5,212 bases of DNA from Candidatus Omnitrophota bacterium (GCA_023818995.1 JAMWDA010000112.1:1-5212), one strand, 5' to 3'. Counted from the stretch's first letter, positions 1 to 5,187 are shown. Made by a program: numbers and translations. The notes: generated by a model not told the origin, from the letters alone.

Positions 1-843
1 AAGTTAGGAGGTAGTAGTTTATACGATTTAGAGATAGATAAGGAAGGAGAAGTTATTTTAGATAGTGATTTAGTGGTAGGGAATAATTTATTGATAAATA
101 GGGGGATATTAAATGCTCAGGGTAAGGATATAGATATAGGTGGTGATTGGATAAATAGAGGTAGTTACATAAGTGGGTATAATACAGTTAGGGTTATAGA
201 TGTAAGTAAGGTTACAACTATATATGGGGATAATGATTTTTACAATTTTGTCTGTGAGGTAGGAGGTAAGGTGATTAGATTTGAAGCTGATAAGTTACAG
301 AGGATAAAAGGGGAGTTAAGATTAATTGGTGAGGCGATGGATTTACTTAATCTTGGTAGTAGTATAGAAGGAATACAGTGGAAGATAGAACCAAAAGGTA
401 TAAGGGATGTAAGATATGTGAGAGTAAAGGATTCTTGGAATACAACTGGTTTGTTTATAGAGCCTATAAACTCTGTAGATAATGGTAACAATATATACTG
501 GTTTAAGGATTGGGTGAATGCTCCTGGAATAGGGCCTATAGAGTTTACGCCGGTGATTACAATAGGAGGGGAGGAAGAGGTTGAGATAGAGATAGGGGGG
601 AGGTATGTTAATGAGGGATTTATCGGGGGTATTAGGGATATAGGAGTAGGTTATCTTCGTTACGACGATAGCGGAGTTAAGAGGTATAGGAAGAGGTATG
701 AGAGGGGTAAATATAGGACAGTGGTAATAGTAATAGAGGGTAGAGTAGTAGCTTGTCCTTACGAGGATGGTAAGATAAGGAGTGAAGAGACCGAGGTATT
801 AGAGGCAGGAGAGAGGTTAGAGTATGAAGGAGAGGTAAAGTGA
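1..843 (+). CDS. Beta-helix-type surface repeat protein, C-terminal part (5' end outside window)
   Basis: The frame is open from base 1 to the TGA at 841-843, giving 280 visible residues; a GTG at 73 exists but the repeat pattern continues upstream of it, so the gene is cut by the window edge. Residues about 25-60 hold short repeats of the LLINRGILNAQGKDIDIGGD kind, followed by the pattern of many parallel beta-helix surface proteins: an FYNFVC strand (80-85), IQWKIEP (125-131), VRYVRVKDS (137-145) and NSVDNGNNIYWF (157-168). This pattern is known from very large secreted or cell-surface proteins of uncultured bacteria; an adhesive or structural role is inference. Residues about 180-280 are rich in Glu, Arg and Lys and end with VVIVIEGRVV and VLEAGERLEYEG, which weakly resemble a FecR-type beta domain. 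No membrane anchor or sorting motif is visible at the C terminus. Most Arg codons are AGG, unlike the downstream genes. The family is fairly likely; the function is unknown. Confidence 0.75.
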   Translation, partial: KLGGSSLYDLEIDKEGEVILDSDLVVGNNLLINRGILNAQGKDIDIGGDWINRGSYISGYNTVRVIDVSKVTTIYGDNDFYNFVCEVGGKVIRFEADKLQRIKGELRLIGEAMDLLNLGSSIEGIQWKIEPKGIRDVRYVRVKDSWNTTGLFIEPINSVDNGNNIYWFKDWVNAPGIGPIEFTPVITIGGEEEVEIEIGGRYVNEGFIGGIRDIGVGYLRYDDSGVKRYRKRYERGKYRTVVIVIEGRVVACPYEDGKIRSEETEVLEAGERLEYEGEVK

Positions 844-845
844 CC

Positions 846-878
846 CCCCTTATTGCACCCGACGGGTGTAATAGAGGG
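846..878 (+). terminator. Strong hairpin directly after the beta-helix gene (terminator-like, no T-tract)
   Basis: Bases 850-860 pair with 864-874 around a GAC loop (11 pairs, two of them G-U), and after one C/A mismatch 846-848 pair with 876-878. The hairpin begins two bases after the stop codon, which is the usual place for an intrinsic terminator. However, the bases after it (ATAAATCTAAG) are not a U-run, so it may instead protect the 3' end of the mRNA or be a folded intercistronic element. The structure is seen in the sequence; the termination role is inferred. Confidence 0.45.
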
Positions 879-903
879 ATAAATCTAAGTGAAAGGAGGT
901 AAG

Positions 904-951
904 ATGAGGGTAATTAAAATTGGATTGTGGGAGTATATTTTAGTGGATTAA
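904..951 (+). CDS. 15-codon reading frame with a strong ribosome-binding site (leader peptide or truncated gene start)
   Basis: AAAGGAGGT at 892-900, one of the two best Shine-Dalgarno sequences in the window, sits three bases before ATG 904. The frame reads MRVIKIGLWEYILVD and ends with TAA at 949-951. I do not recognise the peptide. It could be a short leader peptide, because its stop codon lies in the loop of the hairpin at 931-971. It could equally be the surviving 5' end of a gene cut off by a rearrangement, because no long frame continues after it in any of the three phases. It follows the beta-helix gene by 60 bases and could be on the same transcript if the hairpin at 846-878 does not terminate. 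That ribosomes can load here is well supported; that the peptide is functional is not. Confidence 0.3.
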   Translation: MRVIKIGLWEYILVD

Positions 952-971
952 ATCTTCCCTAAAATATGCTT
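931..971 (+). other. Long AT-rich hairpin covering the end of the 15-codon frame
   Basis: Bases 931-943 pair with 959-971 (13 pairs, with G-U at 934/968 and 931/971). Three further pairs (945-947 with 956-958) can form past a bulged T at 944, leaving a loop of about eight bases. The stop codon TAA (949-951) lies in this loop, and the 3' arm ends in TTTT (970-973). This could be an attenuator or terminator linked to the short frame, or the scar of a lost element. The pairing is seen directly; any role is inference. Confidence 0.4.
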
Positions 972-1190
972 TTCATAAATTCCAACAAGAATTCTTACTT
1001 TCCTTTCAAGTAACATAGAAAAATACAGGCACATGGTATCTACCTTTATAATTAGGGCCAGAGAAATCACCTGATATTGAAGAAGGCATACCTAATTTAC
1101 CGACGATCAAGGTTACAATACTATTTGACGGAAGGCTGGAAACTATATACGATGTATATGGATTGGCTCTATGAATTTAATTTAATAAAA
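952..1190. other. Gap without an intact gene; possible decayed coding sequence
   Basis: No frame longer than about 60 codons is open here on either strand, but some pieces read like protein. On the + strand codons 1052-1171 are open (40 residues, including IPNLPTIKVTILFDGRLETI) up to a TGA at 1172-1174, with stops just upstream at 1016 and 1049 in the same phase. On the - strand a run of about 55 codons is open from about 1173 down to a stop at 1006-1008, and contains a small ATG frame (1089 to 1006) starting MPSSISGDFSGPNYKGRYHV. Neither has a ribosome-binding site I would trust, and I recognise no family. The stretch may be the remains of an inactivated gene or neutral spacer DNA; which strand once coded cannot be decided by eye. 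Confidence 0.3.
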
Positions 1191-1193
1191 TAC

Positions 1194-1222
1194 TTGATAT
1201 ATTCTTTATAAATTGTTATAAT
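1194..1222 (+). promoter_or_regulatory. Sigma-70-type promoter for the tRNA genes and probably the downstream operon
   Basis: TTGATA (1194-1199) and a perfect TATAAT (1217-1222) are separated by exactly 17 bases, matching the housekeeping consensus at 11 of 12 positions. The expected transcription start is near 1229, about 30 bases before the first tRNA. It is by far the best promoter in the window. Because no terminator is visible between the tRNAs and the zinc-ribbon gene, this promoter may also serve some or all of 1481-5111. The background is AT-rich, which raises the chance of accidental matches, but the exact spacing and the location argue against chance. Confidence 0.8.
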
Positions 1223-1260
1223 TTTTATTAATTTTAGTAAATAAATGAAGATTGAATTTT

Positions 1261-1334
1261 GGGCCCGTAGCTCAGCTGGTTAGAGCAGTTGACTCATAAT
1301 CAATTGGTCCGGGGTTCGAATCCCTGCGGGCCCA
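1261..1334 (+). tRNA. tRNA with anticodon CAU (probably lysidine-type Ile2; elongator Met possible)
   Basis: A complete 74-base cloverleaf can be drawn. The acceptor stem pairs 1261-1267 with 1327-1333, the D stem 1270-1273 with 1283-1286, the anticodon stem 1288-1292 with 1300-1304, and the T stem 1310-1314 with 1322-1326 around TTCGAAT. The loop CTCATAA places anticodon CAT at 1295-1297, and the discriminator base is A1334. CCA is not encoded. It is not an initiator tRNA: the first acceptor pair is G-C and the anticodon stem lacks the three consecutive G-C pairs. The segment around the anticodon (AGAGCAG, then GACTCATAATC, then TTGGTC) is more like tRNA-Ile2, whose C34 is changed to lysidine by TilS, than elongator Met, but sequence reading alone cannot settle this. 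Confidence 0.95.
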
Positions 1335-1373
1335 TTTATAATTAATTTACCAAGACTTTTGAATTTATAAGTT

Positions 1374-1447
1374 GGGCACATAGCTCAGCTGGTTAGAGCG
1401 CTACGCTCACATCGTAGAGGTCGCCCGTTCGATTCGGGCTGTGCCCA
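1374..1447 (+). tRNA. tRNA-Val (CAC)
   Basis: A complete 74-base cloverleaf is present with fully paired stems: acceptor 1374-1380 with 1440-1446, D stem 1383-1386 with 1396-1399, anticodon stem 1401-1405 with 1413-1417, and T stem 1423-1427 with 1435-1439 around TTCGATT. The loop CTCACAT gives anticodon CAC (1408-1410), which reads the GUG codon. The discriminator is A1447 and CCA is not encoded. A 39-base AT-rich spacer without a promoter separates it from the preceding tRNA, so the two are probably one transcript processed by RNases. The next gene starts 33 bases after its end with no terminator between. Confidence 0.95.
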
Positions 1448-1480
1448 GAAAGTAAATGACTTTAGTAAGTTTATCATTAG

Positions 1481-2203
1481 ATGGATATAAAGGAAGAAAT
1501 TAGAAAACTTATTCAGTTACAAGAATTAGATTCCCACATTTATTCTCTAACCAATAGAAAAGATGTGGAAATTCCCATCGAGATAGATAGATTAAAGAAG
1601 AGTCTTGAGGGGAAAGGGTTCACTCTAACTACTTTTGAAGAGAAAGTAAAGAAACTTTATGCCGAAAGAAAAGATAAAGAATTAGACCTCGCTACTAAAG
1701 AGGAAAATATCAGGAAAGCGCAGAGTCAACTGTATCAATTAAAAACAAATAAAGAATACAAAGCCAAACTTTTAGAAATAGAATCTTTAAAAGCAGATGT
1801 CTCTAAAATAGAGGATAGTGTTATAAGATTCTTAGAGGAATTGGATAGAGCAGATAAAGAATTGAAGGAAATAAAAAATAAATTTTCCGAGGAGGAAAAA
1901 TTATTTAAAGAAAAGGAGAGTAAACTTATAGAGGAACAAAAAAAATTAGAAATAGAAATTAAGAGTCTTCAAGAGAAAAAAGCAAAATTATCGTGTGATG
2001 TTAATAAGGATGTTTTAGCTGTTTATGAAAAGCTTATTAGAACACGGGGAGGCATAGCGATAGTCCCTGTAGAAGATGAGAATTGTGGAGCTTGTCATAT
2101 AAGAGTTACTGCTCAGAAGATAAATGAGATTAAGATGTATAAAGAGTTAGTTTTTTGTGAGGCATGTGTGCGTATACTTTGGATAAAAGGAGATTTTGAG
2201 TAA
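1481..2203 (+). CDS. Coiled-coil and C4 zinc-ribbon protein (COG1579 / DUF164 type)
   Basis: The 240-residue product has the two-part build of the COG1579 family. Residues about 5-180 are a Lys/Glu-rich helical hairpin with strong coiled-coil character, opening with the family-typical LIQLQELDSHI. The C-terminal zinc ribbon uses C202-x2-C205 and C226-x2-C229, so all four zinc ligands are present. Members are described as predicted nucleic-acid-binding or partner-binding proteins; the precise cellular role in this lineage is unknown. ATG 1481 is the first possible start because a TAG in the same frame directly precedes it, and it gives the normal family N terminus. There is no good Shine-Dalgarno sequence before it. 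It follows tRNA-Val by 33 bases and precedes the RNase HI gene by 6, a pairing also known from Actinobacteria (Rv2229c-Rv2228c in Mycobacterium), which suggests a shared process. Confidence 0.9.
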   Translation: MDIKEEIRKLIQLQELDSHIYSLTNRKDVEIPIEIDRLKKSLEGKGFTLTTFEEKVKKLYAERKDKELDLATKEENIRKAQSQLYQLKTNKEYKAKLLEIESLKADVSKIEDSVIRFLEELDRADKELKEIKNKFSEEEKLFKEKESKLIEEQKKLEIEIKSLQEKKAKLSCDVNKDVLAVYEKLIRTRGGIAIVPVEDENCGACHIRVTAQKINEIKMYKELVFCEACVRILWIKGDFE

Positions 2204-2209
2204 ATAGAT

Positions 2210-2602
2210 ATGGTAGAAGTTTATATAGATGGTGCTTCTTTAGGTAATCCCGGTAAAATTGGTATAGGTTATTTGATTTTTAGAGATAATAAACTTGTAA
2301 AAAAAGAAGGCGTATATTTAGGTGTAGGAACAAATAATTTCTCTGAGTATATGGCATTTATATTCTCTCTTATAGAAGTTATTAAAATGGGAGAAAAAAG
2401 TTGTTGTGTTTATTCCGATAGTAAACTTTTATGTGAGCAGGTTAAGGGTAATTTTAAGGTAAAGAATCCTAATATTTATCCTTTATATGTTTTAGTAAAG
2501 AAAATTATTTCTTATTTTGAAAAATTCGATATTAATCACATAGATAGGGAGAAAAATAAAGAAGCAGATAGGTTAGCAAGCGAAGCAATAGGTTTTGTTT
2601 AG
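2210..2602 (+). CDS. rnhA: Ribonuclease HI family protein (short form without basic handle)
   Basis: The 130-residue product is a single RNase H domain predicted to cut the RNA strand of RNA/DNA hybrids, as in R-loops or replication primers. The metal-binding acidic residues are all present: D7 in YIDGAS, E46 in NFSEYMA, D70 in YSDSKL and D120 in NKEADRLA, with H110 just before the last motif. It is shorter than E. coli RNase HI (155 residues). Between D70 and H110 there is the compact QVKGNFKVKNPNIYPLY form, which lacks the substrate-binding basic handle; this is the form of the Rv2228c/archaeal-like subgroup. It starts 6 bases after the zinc-ribbon gene. The only purine-rich site (AAAAGGAG, 2185-2192) lies 17 bases upstream, so expression may rely on coupling. 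The fold is certain; the symbol rnhA is used loosely for this subgroup. Confidence 0.92.
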   Translation: MVEVYIDGASLGNPGKIGIGYLIFRDNKLVKKEGVYLGVGTNNFSEYMAFIFSLIEVIKMGEKSCCVYSDSKLLCEQVKGNFKVKNPNIYPLYVLVKKIISYFEKFDINHIDREKNKEADRLASEAIGFV

Positions 2603-2634
2603 AGTTTTTAAGAAAATATTAAAATCTATTTTTT

Positions 2635-2642
2635 AAGGAGGT
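2635..2642 (+). promoter_or_regulatory. Strong ribosome-binding site of yebC
   Basis: AAGGAGGT ends four bases before ATG 2647. It is the strongest initiation signal within the gene run, where the other genes have weak sites or overlap their neighbour. It fixes the yebC start and suggests that YebC is made at a higher level than the upstream products. Confidence 0.85.
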
Positions 2643-2646
2643 AAAA

Positions 2647-3408
2647 ATGAGCGGACATTCAAAATGGGCAGGGATAAAACATAAGAAAGCAGCTCAGGAT
2701 GCTAAACGTGGGCGCATTTTTACTAAACTTATAAGGGAGATAACAGTATCAGCTAGGGAAGGTGGAGGTAATCCTGAAACTAATCCGCGTTTACGCACAG
2801 CTATTGAAAGGGCAAAAGATGCTAATATGCCCCAGGATAATATAGACAAAGCAATTAAACGGGGAACAGGAGAGTTAGAAGGAGTTAATTATGAGTCTTG
2901 TATATTTGAAGGTTATGCTCCCGGTGGAATAGCTATATTAGTAGAAGCTCTCACGGATAATAAGAATAGAACTTCTGCTGAAGTGAGAAATATTTTTGCC
3001 AAGAAAGGTGGCAATATGGCAGGCAGCGGAAGTGTGGCATGGATTTTTAATACCAAAGGGTATATCCTAATCAATAAAGCAAATGTAAGTGAGGATGAAT
3101 TGTTTAATATAAGTGTAGAAGCAGGTGCGGAGGATGTGAAGACAGAAGGAGATAACTACGAGATATATTGTGCTCCTACTGATTTGGAGACGGTGAAAAA
3201 TGCTCTTAAGTCTAAAGGAATTAAATGGGAGATAGCAGAGGTTACAAAGATACCTAATTCCACTGTTAAGGTAACAGGGCAAACCGCTAAACAGGTTCTT
3301 TCTCTCGTAGAGTCTTTAGAAGAACACGATGATGTGCAGAAGGTTTACGCTAACTTTGATATCCCTGAGGAAATTTTGGAAGAAGTAGCTCAGGAATTAT
3401 CTAAGTAA
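2647..3408 (+). CDS. yebC: YebC/TACO1-family protein
   Basis: The 253-residue product matches the family over its full usual length (about 240-250). The N terminus carries the signature MSGHSKWAGIKHKKAAQDAK followed by RGRIFTKLIREI. The middle has the conserved FEGYAPGGIAILVEALTDNK and the glycine-rich GGNMAGSGSVAWIF near residues 121-134, and the C terminus ends with a typical DDVQKVYANFDIPEEILEEV. Family members are cytoplasmic. They were long annotated as transcriptional regulators, while mitochondrial TACO1 and bacterial relatives have more recently been linked to helping ribosomes through difficult, proline-rich stretches. The sequence does not show which applies here. The TAA stop shares its last A with the ATG of ruvC (TAATG), so the two are translationally coupled. 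yebC next to ruvC is a common bacterial arrangement. Confidence 0.97.
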   Translation: MSGHSKWAGIKHKKAAQDAKRGRIFTKLIREITVSAREGGGNPETNPRLRTAIERAKDANMPQDNIDKAIKRGTGELEGVNYESCIFEGYAPGGIAILVEALTDNKNRTSAEVRNIFAKKGGNMAGSGSVAWIFNTKGYILINKANVSEDELFNISVEAGAEDVKTEGDNYEIYCAPTDLETVKNALKSKGIKWEIAEVTKIPNSTVKVTGQTAKQVLSLVESLEEHDDVQKVYANFDIPEEILEEVAQELSK

Positions 3409-3914
3409 TGATAGTTTTGGGTATAGATGTTGGTTTGAGGGTAACTGGTTACGTTATATGTGATGTTAAAAATAACAATGTTAAGTTGATCAAAGAGGGT
3501 GAAATTAAACCTTCTTTATCCACGAAGTTGCCCAGACGACTATTATACATATACAAAGAGCTATCTGAAATAATCAGTATTTATAATCCTCAAGTTGCCG
3601 TTGGGGAAAAGCTTTATTCTCACTATCGCCATCCCACCACGGTAGCATTATTAGCACAAGTGAGAGGAGTTATCCTTTTTGTTATTGAAAATTTTGGATT
3701 AGATTTTTATGAGTATTCTCCCGCGAGAGTAAGAAAATCGTTTTTAGGGAAAGGTAATGCTAATAGTTTACAGATAAAGAGGATGGCGGAAAATATTTTA
3801 GGTAAAAGTTTAATTTCTCAGCATACAGCTGATGCCTTTTCTTTAGTAGTGGCTTTCTCACATATACACAGATTTGATAAAATATTAAAGAATGATTGGA
3901 AGATTAAAGGGTAA
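3408..3914 (+). CDS. ruvC: Holliday junction resolvase RuvC
   Basis: The 168-residue product has the normal RuvC length and fold signature. It is expected to cut four-way DNA junctions symmetrically as a dimer during recombinational repair. Catalytic positions are D7 (LGIDVG), E67 (VAVGEKLY), H139 and D142 (QHTADAFSLVVA). The third ligand is His, as in Thermus RuvC, rather than the Asp of E. coli. A QVRG motif (84-87) and YSPARVRKSFLGKGNA (103-118) match the conserved segments before the last catalytic pair. It starts on the last base of the yebC stop codon, and its last 23 bases overlap the start of ruvA, indicating tight coupling of resolvase and junction-binding subunit. No ruvB lies in the window. 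Confidence 0.96.
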   Translation: MIVLGIDVGLRVTGYVICDVKNNNVKLIKEGEIKPSLSTKLPRRLLYIYKELSEIISIYNPQVAVGEKLYSHYRHPTTVALLAQVRGVILFVIENFGLDFYEYSPARVRKSFLGKGNANSLQIKRMAENILGKSLISQHTADAFSLVVAFSHIHRFDKILKNDWKIKG

Positions 3915-4503
3915 ATTAATAAAAAAATCTGATACGATAGTTTATATAGATACAGGGGGAGTCTGTTTTGAAGTAAATATACCTAAAACCGTAAGCTATA
4001 GATTAAATAATAATGTAGGGGAAGAAATAGAACTGGTAATATATCATTATTTACAGATGGATAAGAATAGAGCTCTTCCTGTAATGATTGGTTTTTTAGA
4101 TGAATTGGAGAGAGATTTTTTTGAAAGTTTTATTAGTGTTTCGGGGATTGGTCCGCGTGTCGCTTTGAAATCTTTTGATCAGCCCATACCTCTTATAGCT
4201 AAGGCTATAGAAGATGGAAATATAGATTTTCTAAAGAGTTTAGGAGGAATAGGCAAACAGAAAGCTAAACAAATAGTGGCTCAACTTCAAGGTAAAGTTG
4301 GTAGATTTGCCCTTATTAGAGAGGAGACGAAAACTGTCTCCGTAGATAAGAAGGTAATTATCGAAGAAGCAAAACATATTCTTAAACGTCTTCAATATAG
4401 TGCCAAAGAGATAGATTCTATGATAAATAAAGCTGTAGATGTAATGCCGGAAATTAATAGTGTGGAAGAGTTACTCAATGAGATATATCGCCAGGGAAAA
4501 TGA
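3892..4503 (+). CDS. ruvA: Holliday junction DNA helicase subunit RuvA (divergent form)
   Basis: The 203-residue product has the three RuvA domains. An OB-fold (about 1-66) begins with the canonical MIGRLKGKLIKK. Two helix-hairpin-helix motifs follow at SGIGPRVALK (84-93) and GGIGKQKAKQIV (118-129). After a linker near 145-152, a C-terminal three-helix domain (about 153-203) is expected to bind RuvB. RuvA tetramers hold Holliday junctions and load RuvB for branch migration. The start is chosen from the family N terminus and lies 23 bases inside ruvC, preceded only by a weak TTAAAGA. The loop matching the E. coli acidic pin (E55, D56) is three residues longer here and reads MDKNRALP (56-63), with one acidic and two basic residues. 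The stop overlaps scpB by four bases (ATGA). Confidence 0.95.
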   Translation: MIGRLKGKLIKKSDTIVYIDTGGVCFEVNIPKTVSYRLNNNVGEEIELVIYHYLQMDKNRALPVMIGFLDELERDFFESFISVSGIGPRVALKSFDQPIPLIAKAIEDGNIDFLKSLGGIGKQKAKQIVAQLQGKVGRFALIREETKTVSVDKKVIIEEAKHILKRLQYSAKEIDSMINKAVDVMPEINSVEELLNEIYRQGK

Positions 4504-5111
4504 ATATTAAGTCTATATTAGAATCTTTACTTTTTATAAATGAGAACCCTATACAGATAAACGAGCTTATGGATGTCCTGGGAATGGATAAGAAAGATAT
4601 TGAGATAGCTTTAGAGGAATTGATTAAGGATTATAACGGCCGAGGTTCAGGGATATGTATAGTTAAAATAGGTGGTGGTTACCAAATGTGTTCTTCGCCT
4701 GATAATGAACCTTGGGTTAAAAAGATGTATCAGGAGAAGAATAGACATAGATTATCCCAGGCTTCTTTAGAAACTTTAGCAGTAATTGCTTATAAACAGC
4801 CAATAACGAGATTGGAGATAGAAGCAATAAGAGGAGTAAATATAGATGGTGTAATTAAGCACCTTTTAGAATTGGGATTAATTAAATGTGCAGGTAGAAA
4901 AGAAGTTGTTGGCAGACCTTTTTTATATATAACTACAAGGAAATTTTTAGAGTATTTTGGACTCAATTCTCTTAAAGATTTACCCAAATTAGAGGATTTT
5001 TGTGATTTTAGTAATTTTATTCAGGATAGAAAGGATAATTTACCTGCAAATAATTCCTTAGATGTTTCCGTATCGCATGAAGAGACTAAAGAGAGTTCCT
5101 CTGCCGTCTGA
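4500..5111 (+). CDS. scpB: Segregation and condensation protein ScpB
   Basis: The 203-residue product is a ScpB kleisin-associated protein with two winged-helix domains. The first covers about residues 1-75 (ILESLLFINENPIQINEL). The second contains the family hallmark RLSQASLETLAVIAYKQPIT (84-103) followed by RLEIEAIRGV (104-113), then GRKEVVGRPFLYITTRKFLEYFGL (132-155 in total). ScpB binds ScpA and SMC to form the condensin-like complex that organises and segregates the chromosome. Residues after about 165 are a polar, Ser/Asp/Glu-rich tail, probably disordered. The ATG overlaps the ruvA stop as ATGA, with AGGG (4493-4496) just upstream. Its usual partner scpA is not adjacent on the visible side; a ruvA-scpB junction is less common than scpA-scpB. 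Confidence 0.96.
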   Translation: MNIKSILESLLFINENPIQINELMDVLGMDKKDIEIALEELIKDYNGRGSGICIVKIGGGYQMCSSPDNEPWVKKMYQEKNRHRLSQASLETLAVIAYKQPITRLEIEAIRGVNIDGVIKHLLELGLIKCAGRKEVVGRPFLYITTRKFLEYFGLNSLKDLPKLEDFCDFSNFIQDRKDNLPANNSLDVSVSHEETKESSSAV

Positions 5112-5180
5112 TGGATAATTAAAAATTGGTGATTAGTAAAAAATTTTAAAGTTAGTTAATAATTTAATAGGTTTTTATAG

Positions 5181-5187
5181 AAAGGAG
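5181..5187 (+). promoter_or_regulatory. Ribosome-binding-like site near the right edge, possible start of a next gene
   Basis: AAAGGAG lies in the AT-rich tail after scpB. The nearest ATG (5205-5207, reading Met-Asn before the window ends) is 17 bases downstream, further than usual, so either that start is poorly served or this is a chance match. The preceding 5112-5180 shows no gene, no convincing promoter and no stable hairpin with a T-run. Confidence 0.25.

Noticed and set aside
1..360. Tandem DNA repeats in the beta-helix gene
   Set aside because: The repetition is at the protein pattern level only; no exact or near-exact DNA repeat unit or CRISPR-like spacing is visible.
240..491. Open frame of 83 codons on the - strand
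   Set aside because: It lies opposite the beta-helix gene, has no recognisable domain, and its length follows from the purine-rich composition of the coding strand.
1315..1334. tRNA 3' end as an integration (att) site
   Set aside because: I found no second copy of the T-loop and acceptor sequence in the window and no integrase gene.
1448..1480. Hairpin ACTT-TAGT-AAGT between tRNA-Val and the zinc-ribbon gene as a terminator
   Set aside because: Only four A-T-rich pairs and no T-tract; it would not stop transcription.
2595..2622. Possible promoter TTGTTT-16 bases-TATTAA before yebC
   Set aside because: Both boxes are weak in a very AT-rich 44-base gap and such matches are expected by chance. 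The strong ribosome-binding site alone can explain separate control of yebC.
3067..3282. Open frame of 71 codons on the - strand
   Set aside because: It is antisense to yebC, whose protein is conserved over the same bases.
4790..4987. Open frame of 65 codons on the - strand
   Set aside because: It is antisense to the most conserved part of scpB.
5120..5147. Possible terminator after scpB (AAAATT pairing with AATTTT)
   Set aside because: The stem would be six A-T pairs around a loop of about 13 bases with no run of T after it; too weak to call.
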